This document shows, piece by piece, positions 26,701-40,558 of a DNA stretch of 64,000 nucleotides (its first letter is position 1; each line of letters opens with the position of its first letter). Below the pieces are notes generated by a model that made no database searches, had not been told where the DNA came from, and saw only the letters and a list, made by a program, of their open reading frames with translations. The position numbers and the translations under genes are program-made. Source of the stretch: Taenia hydatigena (lineage: Eukaryota; Platyhelminthes; Cestoda; Cyclophyllidea; Taeniidae); contig JADWOT020000009.1 of assembly GCA_036345935.2 (NCBI GenBank), forward strand, positions 6,343,381 to 6,407,380, given 5' to 3'.

Positions 26701-29700
26701 CGTTCAAAAGTAATTGTCCTCAAGTTTCACTAATTCGTATTAACCTCAGCCTTTTACATCTTAACACCTTCGGATGTAGTAAAAAATTTTCTTTGGTTCA
26801 ATTCACTCTAATAAAATCCAGTGTTTTAGTAAAGCCTTCACCCATTTATTGTGGTTTAAAGGATTTTATACTGGATCACCATGTATTTACCTTTGTAAAC
26901 TATTTTTATACGAAAACAGTAGGGAAACTCTTATCAGCTATAATGAGTTTGGAACTTGAAGGCTTAAGTGGAGCTTGGAAAATGACCTTCGGCTGCAAAG
27001 TGTAACACCTCCTTGGTAAATGTCACACAATACACGGCAACAAACAGTCACAATCTAATTAAATTAACGCTTTGGACACTAGGATGGGACGTGCATGCAA
27101 TTCTAAAAGTTTGCCGACTTTGGCCACTGGCGGCAGGCCTTCCGACAAATTTAATACAGATAAAGGCCGGGACAAGCAAATTTTATCGACGAAGCTAACG
27201 CAACAAGTTGACTAGAAGCCGTGTAAATCGTGCAAATTTTCCATATTTAGGTCAAAAATGCAAGCGCATGGAAAAAATTCACTCGTTATTAATTTCCTTC
27301 CTTCTTTGTCCACCATAAATCAAAACATCGTCTCGTGCATGGATTTGGTTGGTGCTTTTAGTAGGATAAAATGCATGTGCTCTTTGGTCGTCCGATTGAG
27401 TGAAACCAAAAAAGATATTCGTAAGTGTGCAGGTCTACAGAAATTCGCTCTGTCTTGCTGTGTTAAAATGAACTTGTCTTGGCATTTACTGCCAATTCAA
27501 GTACCTCTATTAAGCTGAATAAAATGTCAGCAGATAAAGGGCGACAAGAAATTCTCAAATCCAATAAACACATGAAAGTCCATCAATTTTAATGCAGATG
27601 TTGGACTGACTTAACTTCATAGCCATTTGTTTTACCATAAAATTGTTTTATTATGTCAGTTTGTGGAAATAATTGATCCGACTCTTGAGAAGATCGACAA
27701 TGATTTGCTGCCCAAAGGATGTGGAATCTTTTCACCCTTAAATTTATCCTATTTCGGTTTTCGCATAGTTGTTAATAAGGCTTACGGACAACTTGTGGTG
27801 GTTAGTGGAGCTGAATTTGGTAATATTGGCCTTACCCAAATATTACTCTTACACCAAATGAGTCTCTGGCATTATGAGATAATTTCCCATTCTATTTCAA
27901 TTGGTGCTGATTTGGTGCATACGCTGGGCTGTGTAAATGGGAGACAATGTACAAATTTTAGTCTGGGGAACTACAGGAAGGTTGGGTGTGTCATACAGGA
28001 TGTCGAAAGCTGGACACAGCGGTGAAGAATCGCTTTGGCGACTGCCCTTCCACCGATGCATTGCAACCTAAGGAGGGAAGCGAGCACTGGATGCCTCTAC
28101 GTGACGAGGGCGCCTCTGCGCCTCTCTGCACCTTGGACTTGGACTGCCCTGAGAACAAAAAATGCTGCTCTGGGATCTGCATGGCACCCACTTTCGGCAG
28201 TGGTGAGAAATACTGCGATTTAAACTGACTGCTTGACACTTTAGTCTTTTTGCCCTTCTCCATTGCAGTTAATTTGATTTCGTGAGGTTCACGGCTTTAA
28301 TAGTATCAGTGTCAGTTTATTGTCCGCCATAAACACGATGAGCTGTAGTAGCGTTTTATTTAGTAAATCTAACGAAACTGATTGAAGTCACTTGCGGGAT
28401 TGTGTATGGTGGTCCTTCTCCACACTTTTTAAAAAATTATTTCCATTTGAGCATAGTCTAAAAGTTTCAGCCGACAAATCACTGTAAACGGTGTCAATAG
28501 TTGCTGTAACATGGAGTTTCTATATCCGCGAGATCTTTGGGTTCCATCAAAGCCATCAACCAGCCAACTAGAAAACAATGCTTTCAGAACCGACGTTCTT
28601 ATTGGCCGAAGCACGATATGCGTTTGCCAGCTTGACAGCTGGCTGATGGAGGCTGTCGAAGACCATTGCCGAGTCTGAGTCTGCATGACTCGGGGGTTTC
28701 AGTTACGCGCACCTGACTAGCATTGACCTTTGAAGGGTTAGCAGCACACTTAGGGTGCATTTGTGCTTGAAACTAGCCAATCAGGAAGGAGTGAGTGAGA
28801 CCACAACTTTCTAACCTATTTGAACATTAGCCATAAATTGAGACTTCTTGAAAGTCGAGCAGGAACGCTCTTCTAGAGCTATAGACACCATTGGTAATCA
28901 TACATATTTGTTAACTCACACAAATTTCGATTCTTTGGATAGTTAAATGAGCTATTTTGCTTTTTATGGGTACTTGTTACTCAGTCACACAATCAAGTGC
29001 TTAAACACATTGTACATGTCACATCACAAGTTTAAATTGAAATAGTGTGACTGGTAAGAAGTGTTGGCCCGCTGAGCTTAGAATTCGACTAATAAGGAGA
29101 GTGCACTGAGGTTTTACGGGGTTAACAAAGCAAAGGTCAAATTTTCTTGTGTTTCTTTTCCTCTAGCGCGTAACTAAAGGTTATAAGTTTCCATTGTAGC
29201 CCTTGGGTTCCGTTTAGAGGGCCCTATTTCAAAGCAGTTTTTACTAGTAATAGGCTAAGTTATTTGGTGCCGCTTTACTTCGATAAGTGCAGGGTAGGTG
29301 CACAACTGGTTTGCATAAAATACGGATATGCATCATGGTTATTGAGGTGGATACCTATCCTTTTAAAAGGGAGGAGCTACACTTTTTAGACATACCTGAG
29401 CTTGTCCAACCCCCACAAATCACGGAAGGAAACAGACCACGCTCATTTGAACTGACCTGGAACGTTGCTGGAGAAAACAAAGCCTCGTTTGCCGAGCCAA
29501 TTATCTACGTTTTGCAAGTGCGAACGTATTTTGGCCCCGAGTTCGATCCAATGGCCGCAAATGCCTGGAAAACTCTGACCATGGTATGCCATTACCCTAT
29601 TCTTACTTTTTAAAGAAAGCATGACTTCATGGGTTATTAGAGAATGGAGTTTATCAAAATAATTTTACTTGGGCGTCGATTTTCCCCTCCTTTATGCTTG

Positions 29701-32700
29701 GTAAGCAGACTCTGATTTATTTGTAAATAATTTTTAGTAGTTTGTCATGAAAAGTTAGTAAGCAAACTCCTTTTAGACAACCATCCCTGGAGCTCGACTG
29801 AGTGAGCCAGATGTAGGCTGGTGGTACCAGTATCGAATCGCAGCTGTGAGCCGTTTTGGGTCGAGAGGGTTTGGTGATTCAACTACTCCACCAGTTCGTC
29901 TGACTAGTCAACTTCCACAGGCGGCATCGGCACCCCGACAACTCGTGGATGGTGTGTGGCGGTTCCAGGCAGACGGGGGAGTGCACGTCCGCATTGAGTG
30001 GAAAGCCCCGGCAACTGCTGTCATCCCCGTCACAGAATATCGGGTAGGGAGTGGACAAATTCACCTTTTCATAAATTCTCATTTGAAACATATTCAATGG
30101 GTATATGCTTGATTTGCAAAAGAGTTTTTGCGAGTTCTAAGGCAGGCTTTTAGTTTTATTGCCAATAAATAGTTGTGTTTGCAGGAGACCTCCGCCCTTT
30201 ATGATGTACATGAAAGGAGTGTAGATTGTCAGTGCTTTTCATTATATGACATACAATAAATATGACAGAGAAAGCAAACGAGAGCAAATCCTTTACTATA
30301 GCTCGAAGTCGGTCCAAATCCTGAGCGATGTTATTATGCCACTCATCTCAATTACCTCCTTGAATGCGAACATTTGTTCGTCTAAAGTAACCCCATTGTC
30401 ACCGGACACTGTTCAATCAAATTGGCAGTTTTGATGGTAAAATTTGGCGTTTGTTAACTTCCACTTTGCACCCATTTCTACAATGGATTAAAATATTTTT
30501 TATTTGGCTTAAATTACTTCTGAATATGTGATGACTGCTTGTTTGAACCAATGTCTTTGATCCTAGATATCATGGGCACCCGAGGATTCGTCGTCTGATA
30601 AACGCGTAGTGTTTGAGGATAAAATGACAACGTTTCTTCACATCGTGCCTGCTGTGAGTTCATTGGTATCAGTGCTGCTGACCGCTTAAAATGCGGTTTT
30701 TGTGAAATACGATTGGGTTCTTCAATAGTTGTTGCCAGGTTATTTAATGTCGAGGAAGGATTATTAGTGGATTTGATTTCGTTTCTAAAATATAATCCTA
30801 TGGGCGACCTTCCACTTTTGGCATGATAAAATTAATGCTTCTTGTTTTAAGACCATAATTTTTTATTCGTGTTCCCTCCTTTCCAACCACTTCCCACCAG
30901 TGGATTTATAGTGCTTTTTAAAAATCACAATTTCCTCGCAAACTACCTGACACACTAAAAGCCTCACAATTTCGTTTTAGAAGTAGAGACTTGCGATAAT
31001 TAAACTGTTTTGGAGTTGATCAAATCATTTGGAACAACAAAATCTCAATTCTTTCATTTTTGCATCTTGAGAAATCTTTGGGTCGTGGCCTTCAATGATC
31101 TAAATGTCAGCTTTGAATCGGTCGGGTAAATTGCAGTTAGATGGAGACATAGAGATTGTTGCATCAAGAATTGCGAGCGCAAATTTTTACTGCATGATAA
31201 ACAGCACAGTTCTCTATGAAACAAGCGCTCACACGCAAAGGATGCGATTCGACTGACGTTTTAACAAGCACCAGCCCTTCCTCTCTTTCCAGTCAAGCTT
31301 TTTTGAATATCTTGCTCGATGGTGTGAATCATCTGATAGGACCTGGCGCACTCCCATTCCCAACTGCGTGTGTACGAAGCCAGTATGGAGATATCCACAC
31401 AAACTACGACAATATGCGGTGTTTTGGGGAGTGTTTTGATTTTTCTTGAGGATCAAACCATTTGTTGCACGTAAAATTTATTTCCTATTAGGAATCACAC
31501 GTCACGCGTATTTTTAATTTCTAGGTAAAATCTAATTCATCTAAAGCACCTGCACAGTTCTTTATTCTCAAACCTCCTAAATTAATGCCTTGATGGTCGC
31601 GTTTAGTCTGGGTGTAATTTGTTGTCCATTTGTTGCAAGAGCCAATTTCGGATAGCCTGCTCATTTCAATGTCGCTTACATTGTTACATTTTGAGAGAGG
31701 TCGTTTTGCTCAAAAGTTATTTGAAATGTTGCAAGTTTCAGTCAGGCGTATTTATTATATGCCTTCACTGTTGAAGCTGGCCCACTTTTTCGGATCAAAA
31801 GTTTTCCATTTAACCCCTACTGCAATGACAATGACGATGGGCCAATCTGCCACATGTTCAGTGCCTAAGTAGTATAATTTGTACATGTTAATGCCTGTTG
31901 AATGTTCTTCCTATTGTCTGTTACCAGTAGGACCTTCTTTAGGTTACTGAAAATCATAACTCCGTGCTGTCTTGCATTGGTTTTGCTCAGCAAATAGCAA
32001 GTATTACTTCATTGCAGTGACATACGGCTTGGATATTTTAGAGTCAAACGCACTATCTCCTTCGCAATCTCAAAACAAACATGTCCTACCACATTCAAGT
32101 AAGTTGATGACTGAAACAATGTTAGCGTACATCCCTGCGAAGCAAATTAAAAACCGCCTATGTAATTTATGGTGCTCATTAAAATCACTCTCAAATCAAA
32201 ACTATGTTTGGCTTAATTTACGTTAATTAATTTTAAAGCTTTTTTTGTTTCTCTAATCAACTGACAATGAAATGGTAAGATCTTAAGTAATTTTTAATGA
32301 TAAAAGAGCACAGAAGTTAAACAATGAGTGGCACATTTTCTGTCCCCATTTTAATTTCGTCACGGGATTTACTTGGCTACAATTAGCCTCTGAACTTTTT
32401 AGGTACAGGCAATTTCTTCGTGGGGATCGAAAACTTTCATCTCTGTACCAGCGTCACATTTCATCATAACCCCAGGACTACCAAAACGGGAGCCTTACTA
32501 CCAACTTCGAACCCATCCTGCGGATGCTCTTACCAATCCTGGTTACGGTAAGTGCTGTTGGAGTCAAAAATAAAAGGCATTTCCTAACTTTTAGAAGAAA
32601 CATCGATAGAATAAAAGTATCTGAACCCAATACTCGACGTGCCTAACCTAGAGAACAGCTTTTATTTTAATGCCAGAGATTTATTATTTCTCGTTTTGTT

Positions 32701-35700
32701 TAGATGGTATCCAAATGGCCTGCAGCTGTGATAACGTCAGGACACGAAGTGGTCCAAATAGGCTTCAAATATCATCAAACTTTCGTCCTCTACGTTTCCC
32801 TCAATCTTCTGGCGGTTTTCTTACGATTCGATTTGCCAACGATCCCGGCGTTTCGGATGGCCAATTTCTAAAAACTATACTTACGGTCAATGAGTTTGCA
32901 GAGGGTTACGACACTCTGTTTTCTGAAGGTGCGTTCTCATTCATCTTGAGCCTTGGTTCGACCGAGTTTCACGTGGAATGTAGAATACGCTCAGTTGGTC
33001 GTATCACTCTTTGTGCGCTGATCTGTGGTGCTTCATTGTGTTCCGAAATGGGATCGTGCTTACAATCCAAATACAATGCATACTCAAGACTGACACTTGG
33101 GTATAATCGAATTTGGTCTAAATGAAAGCAGTGGCCATTCCTAATGGCAACAGTTTCGAAATGAAGTGTTTTTACAAAGCGTGTGGTATCTGCCAATTAA
33201 TATGTCTCGGGTTGGCATGTAGCATATCCATCTAAACACCCAAAACTGCGGATCAATGGCCGTGTATCGTGCTGACCTGCAATAAAATTCGGTATCCTCA
33301 GCTTAGTCGATCACTCAACCCACCTGCGCAAATGGGTGGCAATTTTTACAAGATGGACTTAATGTGTTTACGAGGACCTTAAAAGCATTGTTGACACTAA
33401 AATGCTTGCAACATAATACTAAAATCTCCCTAATTTGGAATTTCATAACTCGTAAAATTTATTTTTTATGTGGAACTACTTGTGGAAGGTAAATACGTCA
33501 GTATTCATTACTAATGTAACATTCAATTCTAATGCTAATGTTCGCGTTACCCCTGAGATTAATTAAAGAACAAATCTAGCAGATCCATAGAATTTCATCT
33601 GGTCAATATTCATAGTAGCCTTGGTTGTCAAAACTGTTAAATTATAGGTGAAAAGCTGTCGCCAAAACTTCTCACAATTCAATGGAAGCAGCAGGCTTGC
33701 ATAGAAACCGGAGAGCAGATATCAAAAACATTCATGCCTCTCAAACCCTTGGATGAATTCGGTTCGGGGTCTGTGCAGAGTGAGAATAGTCGTTTTCTGG
33801 TGCTGGAACCAGTAGAGCATGGAGAAGAAGTCGTCCTGTTACCAGAGGGTCGGTTAACTCGAACTGGACGGGTGGAAATATCATCGCTACAGCTTAACTG
33901 CCACTACGCAATCTTCGTGGCACCCAACAAACTCAAATCCAATGATGCCACCCTACAGCAGCACACGGACCAACCTCCAATTCTCATCGGATGCTTGTGT
34001 ACTCCAGCCTGCTTTGATGATCAGTCAATGCCATGGACTTCTCATTTCGGTTGTTCAATCAAAGGTTTGTGAATGGAAACGCATTGAATTGAGTACAAAT
34101 AAATGCTTTTATCCATTGCGTACTCAAGTCATCTATCAAAATATTAGGGATCCGACGCTTTTTTTCAGAAACTGATTTAATGCTTCAAAGTGGAGGTTGA
34201 CTAAAGTCAACACATAATCATTCGTTAGTGTACTTGATATTTGAATACGACAGACTTCTTTCCTCTTTTCCTGCTAGAATCTGACGCCTTGCTTCCTCCT
34301 ACCAACCTCCACTCTCAGCTGGTCTCCGACACTTCCTTCATTTACAACATGTCGTGGCGGCCACCCACAACTATGCGGCATCCGCGGAGTCCTCGACCCG
34401 ACATTGGCCCTGAGCTCAATTTATCCGAAATTTTCTACAGGTGGGTTAAGCGATCTACAACATGAATTTTGAAATCGTGTATGCCGATCATGCGAACCTC
34501 AATCTGTATTCCCCTAAGGTGGAACGCTTCGCGCCTAACAGCCTAAAATTTAGAGTGCCTTCATACTTATGCAAAACAGTGTGGTATAGCACTGCCTCTT
34601 TTATCTACATTCCATTCAGGCAATATACATAGCTGCAGCAATTCCAAGTTGACATTGTTAACTCTTGTCGGAAGGCCACTGTCGCGACTAACTCAACGAA
34701 GCGTTTTTTAGCTTGAAACAGGACGCCGAATACCTGTTGTTTCCTAAGCTCTCTTTAATAATCGTGACCAAATAGTTGACGGGTTCGGAGGTCAAAATTA
34801 GTGCACTTTGGGTCTAAACCATTTTCTTGAAGCTGTAATACCCTCTAAATACCGATGCTGTTATAGCTGCGACATGCATAACATGCTAAATTCGAACAAC
34901 TCTTAGCAGATAGACTAGTTAATCTGCTTTACTTATTCGAAAATAAAGGTCTCGAAGTCGTTCTTGTGAAGTACAGCTGCGCAAGTGCTTTTTGTTTCTG
35001 ATCAAGCTGACAGTACGTTGTGGGTTGAACAATTGATAGGAGTCAAAACTAGTTCTAAACCGCTTTTTTTCTCTCGTGCATAATATAACCAGTTTTCTTC
35101 CTTTTTAATCATTCAAAACATGATGGTTGGGATCTATGACCTCGTGTTATAAGAGTGCGAACCTTATTTTAACTGGCATTACCTTTGAACGGATATACTT
35201 AATTTACTGTACGACTTTGAATTTGATTATTTCAAATAATCCTATATCCTTGCCTCTCAGTCGCGTCAGAGTTGCTCACTGTGGTTTGTCCTTACATTTT
35301 ATGGGTCTACAATTTACCGCTTACGGGCACTTGTGATTCTCACTCCATAAAATCGCAATTAGAGTAACCTGGGGCCCCGCAATGGACAGGCATCTGACCC
35401 CCCACACTCTGCAGCTGATGGCTGATCCCTATCCCCGGCTCAGTCCAACCGAATCCCAGACAAAGGTCCTTCCTAGTGTAGGTTCACGATCTCTCCTACT
35501 CTCCGCTTTATTGTATGCAAAAGTAAAGCTATTTATGGTTATGTGTGCCGTTTTAAATGTTAAGCTCATATTTTGTTTGTAATGCTATTCAGGCTTTAAA
35601 GAGGATGTTGGCAAGGAAGTTGTATCTTATTTAAACTGTATTATTTAGTAGACCACTTGTCTGTTACTCGAACCTATTTTAGCATTTCTGGTAACCTCTG

Positions 35701-37118
35701 ATAAGTGCGCTATCGCTTGGAAAGAAGGCTAGCAAAATCCTTTAGTTTTCATTCCTTAACGGAGGATATGTCACAAAATTCTTAGCTATATTCGGACTAA
35801 AATGAGATTGGATGGATTTGAGGTTTAAATTCGAGACCGACCACATCGTGGCATAACCTGTATGTGAACTCGCATTTGCATTTTAGACTAAAACCTCGTT
35901 CTTGTTGAATTCCCTCCAACCAAACAGTGTGTATGTCTTTAAAATCCAGTCAATTCACCTCAGACCATCGAGGCATCTGGGTGGTCAGCAGGAGGAAAGT
36001 CTCTCAGAAATCATCCAAGCAAGTCGCGAAGTCTTCCTCTACGTTCAAACACCCCTCCGAGGTATCAAATTCAATTCCTTTAGAAGTGTTGGAAGTGCCA
36101 TCACGGTCGTTAAGACGAGATTCCTCATAAGTAAGTCTCTTGTTGAGGAAACTGTTGGATGGGCAGATTGCAAATTTACCAGTTTTTCGGATAAATGGTT
36201 CAAGCGAAACTATGCACCTAAGCTTAAGGCTCTTCAGGTGAAAGCAGTATGGGAATTAATATGGATAAGGTGACATGTCCTGAATTAACTTGAGAATGCC
36301 AATTCCTCTCTCTAAATTTCACAATGGATATTTGTCGATTTTGAATGTTTCCAATGGTACATTTCATTAAGTAGCCTAGCAGACGCTCTTAATTTCTTAC
36401 TGCCCACTTCTTTGTCAGCATTTTTTGGGATCTATGAAGAGGCTTTTTGAATTTAGGTTGCAGAAGAGCCACTGAATATGGATAAAAACTCCTTTTAGTG
36501 ACTAGGATATCAAAAATAATTGTGCACGAAACAAATGGAAGGATGGGGTTAAGGTTGAGCGAAGTGGACCTCAAAATGGCACTCTAAGGCCTCTGCTCGC
36601 ACATTTATCACTAATTTGCCTTCGCCAAGTTATGCGCACTGCAAACTCGGAATGGCCTATTCGGGGCTGCTTGTGGGTATTGTTCTGGTCGGTCGATTGA
36701 AGTTTTGACTTTGGGGTATTTTATCGTAGCATATGATCTCCCTTTTTTGGTCCTTTTAATCCCAAAATCTGCTTATTCGATTCTAATTTAGGCTATAGAT
36801 CTCGAGTTAGCATAAATTTATGCATACAATTCAATAAATGCAAGGCGTTTTCATAAAATCATGATAAGATTTTCCTAATAACTGATAGCCGCTGCGGTTT
36901 TGGGATGAGAATATTAAAGTCCGGTCGAGACTCACTACTAATAGTTGTCTTTGATAAAATTGTGCAACAGCGAGTTAAAGTGAATGAAAGGCCTGATGAA
37001 TTTACTTCTTTACCCATCTTAATTTTCGCATTATTCCAACTCCGTAGGTAGTTACGTTTTTATTATTTCAGCCTTACTGCTGATCTGGGTGTTCCTTCAT
37101 CTCATCTCGCCTCGGTAG
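17788..37118 (+). CDS. ANOS1: Anosmin-1 (Kallmann syndrome protein) homologue
   Basis: Secreted or cell-surface matrix protein; anosmin-1 binds heparan sulphate and guides axons and epithelial cells. Exons: 17788-18003, 25005-25097, 26325-26381, 27962-28202, 29390-29583, 29777-30043, 30567-30653, 32403-32547, 32704-32928, 33648-34064, 34278-34440, 35363-35477, 35887-36061, 37072-37118. All phases agree and give 813 residues (human is about 680). Residues 1-19 are a signal peptide. A Cys-rich box follows, spread over exons 1-4, then a WAP core (CTLDLDCPENKKCCSGIC). Four fibronectin III domains come next: the first has the WYQYRIAAVSRFGSRGF strand typical of anosmin, the second VQAISSWG, the last LNSLQPNSVYVFKIQSI. 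The protein ends in ALLLIWVFLHLISPR, a hydrophobic tail suggesting a GPI anchor, which vertebrate anosmin-1 lacks. Weak points: the donor GTTTGT of exon 10, the choice of acceptor at 27962 or 27977, the donor of exon 12, and a missing strand in FnIII-2. The first intron is 7 kb. Confidence 0.85.
25209..25245 (+). promoter_or_regulatory. Strong unused polypyrimidine tract and splice acceptor
   Basis: An almost pure C/T run ends in ACATCCTAG at 25245, about 147 nt after the donor of anosmin exon 2. By consensus it is better than any acceptor used in the gene. Joined to exon 2 in phase 0 it reads two codons and then TAG, so use would truncate the protein right after the N-terminal Cys-rich part. 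It may be a decoy or an alternative terminal exon. Confidence 0.35.
31990..32016 (+). other. Candidate 27-nt microexon of the anosmin gene
   Basis: Translated from 31990, this stretch reads ANSKYYFIA. It is preceded by TGGTTTTGCTCAG and followed by a GTGACA donor. Placed between exons 7 and 8 it would give VPA-ANSKYYFIA-VQAISSWG, putting a tyrosine where the FnIII 'tyrosine corner' belongs and restoring the nine residues missing against human anosmin. The problem is that the AG ends at 31990, so a canonical acceptor gives 26 nt and breaks the frame. It could be a non-standard junction, a sequence error or chance. Confidence 0.25.
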
Positions 37119-40100
37119 CTCTGCTGCGTATCTCGTCAGATTATTCAACTAAAAGTAACATTATCGGCTCATCCATCCTCTACAGTGCGTCCGCTTGTAC
37201 AGTACTTTATTCCCATGGTTCAAGTGTTTGTACATATTTATTCTGTTTTCTTGATTATACTGTGTTTAGTGACATTGTTGTATCATCTCAATCAGAAACC
37301 GTTTATACCAGCAATAACGTGGACAAGAGAGGTACGCGAATGGAAGATCCAAGCTAAACGCTGAGATGTAATTCTGCGCCACCATTGTCAGTAAAGGAAC
37401 ACAAATGGAGCTGCACATTTTAATAGCGAAAAACTAACTGCCAAACTTATGGAATTCTTTGGTTACTTCTAAAAGATAATCCCTCTTACTTTTTGACTTA
37501 TAGTAACATAAGTACAATTTGAACCAAATTAAATACTATTTAGGGAAAGTAGCAAATCCCCTTTATTAGGTATACTCAAAATTAAGGCTTCAAGCATCCT
37601 AAATGCTGAATCCTTCTTATAAACTAACTGGTAAGGCAGCAAATTACCCCATGTAGCCTGTGAGAAAAGAAATCGTTCTCAGCAGCAACCTAACAATTTA
37701 TGATTCGTCTGGGAGGGAATGCGAATGTGGTAAGCCCCATCAGTATTAAAAGGTAGACGAACCGATCCTTTGGCCATTTATCTCTTCCTCACCACGCTGG
37801 AAGCCGTTAGACTTGTTATTTACCACATTTCTTAAAGGCGGCATCGGACAGGCCATTCCCTTCCTTCATGTTGAAGGTTTAAGGTACGTATGCATGGCTT
37901 TATCACGGAAGTCTTGAGTCGGGCCCGGGCATGAAAACCATTAACGCTGCCATGGAAACTGCATTGTGCACACTTTATTAGTCCCCGAAATGTCAAATTT
38001 TATAGGCTTGTACCCCTGCCCGTAGTTTACAAACGCTCCTTTCACATGTCTCCCGCGAATAAAACCAAAATTTGCCCAAAATCCATGTGCCATGTGAAGA
38101 TTTGCACCACCCTTTATCAGCCACCTCAAAACCCTATGAACTTTTCCTATGTAAAATGATTAGGTGTAGCTTTCTTAAAACCGTATAAGGTGGTCCTTAT
38201 TTGCGTAATTTCGAGGAAGTATTAATGGTATCCAATGGCAATAAATAAGAAGGGAGTAGGTGCGTTATGAGGCACTAATACTTCATTAATTCTTCAGTAC
38301 TAATGCAAGGTTAACGCCTCGTCGACACTTAAAGGTAAAGATTGTCGGTGCGAATTGTAGACATTCATTATGAGTGGTATCAGGCAAGAAAGGAGAATAC
38401 AATAGTAGAAAGGAAATCTCACATTATATGTGTGGTGCACAAGCAAGGGCCTTATAGACACTTGTTTCTCAAAATGAATATTTCGCAAGATATAAATGAC
38501 TTCAAGTGTCGCGTGAAAATAGTTTGTGAATCAATTTGTGGAAAGCAGTATTAAATGCACTACATTGAGCAAAATCATAAGTGCGATTCATAGCAACTGG
38601 ATGCTCAGTGCAAGGTGTACAGCTTACAATCTACTGCCAATGGAGTATCCTTTCACGAAGCACGCCTTTACTCCTGGCTAGGTGTGCAGTTTTCAGATAA
38701 CCAATATCGTATTGGTTACTTTACGTAATTAAGTAGAAACAGTTAACACATCTGCTTGAGTTGAGATCAAATTTAGTATCAAGTTACTTTGCTTGCAAAC
38801 TTTTAACGCGAGCACATGTTAAAGGATTGTTTTCAAAAATAGCAACATGCAATCTCACTGTGTCTTGCGACGAGTCACGATTTTACCTCAAATGTAGCTT
38901 GGTTTTAAATTTTGGTACATACTGCTTTTTTAATGTTCTCAAAGTACATTGCATATTGGGCAACTTTACCGTGTTAATCGTTGTGTGAAATGCTAAACTA
39001 CTGTATCATTAAAATTCCTTCACATTGTAGCTCCTATCCAATCCTTTAGTCGCAATGCAAACGAAAAATATCTGGTCAGTTAAGGAAATAATTCGATGAA
39101 TTACTTACGGAAAAAAGTAATTTTATTGCGATTAACTAGGTGCTCCTACTTACATTCCTGGTCTTGTACTCTCTTCTAGCCATAGAAGCTGAGACCCTGT
39201 GCTAATAACGCTACGTAAATAAATCATATTTTCGAGGGTGAAGAGGATTCCTATCAGTGTAGTGCAGGAGGCTCGCACACTGACGCGCTACTTCACGGAC
39301 ATTCGGAGAATTCACCTTGCCTTCACGACCTGTCACACTGCTACACAGCTATCATGCTATGTTACGTTCACATGCCATTCTTCAACTGGGAGGCTCATTT
39401 TAATGTTCGGAAAAGAAATGGCCATTTGTGTTTAAATTCTACAAATTAGGTGAAAGAATAAATGTTTAAACACTGTTGCTACCATGCTTTGTTTACTGCT
39501 AGCATCTAAAATTTTGAGGTTATTGCTTGAAGCTGTCCACCCTTAAATTCGACCGATGTGAGTGTGGTGGACGAATGGCTAGGTAACAATGCAGATGCAC
39601 TTAATTCTCTGTAAATGGGTAAAATTATAAACTGAGCTGAAGTACTCTAGTCTCTTGGCAATCAATGAATAGAATTTTTGACCTAATTTCGCGCATTCGT
39701 TTAGCTGTCAAAATGTGACAGCACTGCTTTCAAGATGTCTCGCATCAATCTATCTGAAGCAAATACCTCTCCCTAACGCTGTACTTTCGTACCAGCGGGA
39801 TGGCTTCCTTGTACACTCAGGCTCATTCCCATGCCATTAAAACACTGCCTTTATCATGAATACACACATTAAAAGTCCAAATGACTTTCCAATATGTGAC
39901 TATAGACGCAAAGCATCCACCATCAAGTTGTTGCGCTCCCTCTTGTTGATGATGCTGCTGGTGCTGTCGTTGTTGCTACACAGTTGGACCTGACAAGTGG
40001 CCAAAATAAATGCAGGTCGATACAGCCTTCTCGCTATGAACAATATTTGCTTTCACTTAAAGTTAAAACAGAGATTCGATTCCATAATTTGTTCAGCCAT

Positions 40101-40558
40101 GTTCATCCAGAGCTACAAACAATGCGAAAAGTGGAAAAATTCACTTCTACACATTTTGACCCAAGAAGTGAATCAATTCAGATGGAATTTAGGCACACTC
40201 ACCAAATCCTTTTTGCACTTATACTTTCATCTGCAAATGTATAATGATTTGCTATTTTAAGAATCTATAATTGTTTTCCGCGCATAGTGTAGCAACATGG
40301 ACTGTATAGTGGGCCAACGACCCGTTGATTGGCAAGGGTTACCGTTTCAAACAAGCTATTTCAATAATTTGGGATGATTGCGTTTTTGTAGGGCTTTCCT
40401 CATGTTTCCGTTTTCGTTTCCCTTTAACCATAAAATGCATTGATCTCGTAAAACCAGTCATCAGTGGTCAACATATATTTTATCGAAAGGTTATCACAAC
40501 AATGTATATTACCAAACTCGCCGAATGACATAGCTGTGTTTTGCCATTTCAGTCAGTA
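37119..40558. other. Intergenic region between anosmin and CCCH genes
   Basis: No convincing coding exon. The start of the region, after the anosmin stop, is its 3' UTR; an ATTAAA occurs near 37528, but its use as a poly(A) signal is uncertain. The two genes converge here, so both 3' ends fall in this stretch. The only obvious low-complexity patch is the TGN trinucleotide run near 39950. Confidence 0.45.
39944..39977. repeat. Imperfect TGN trinucleotide repeat
   Basis: Eleven consecutive triplets of the form TTG, ATG, CTG, GTG or TCG form a degenerate trinucleotide run. It is not inside a called gene. Confidence 0.6.

Noticed and set aside
27627..28025. 132-codon plus frame before anosmin exon 4
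   Set aside because: It runs across the splice acceptor in a different frame from the WAP exon and has no domain.
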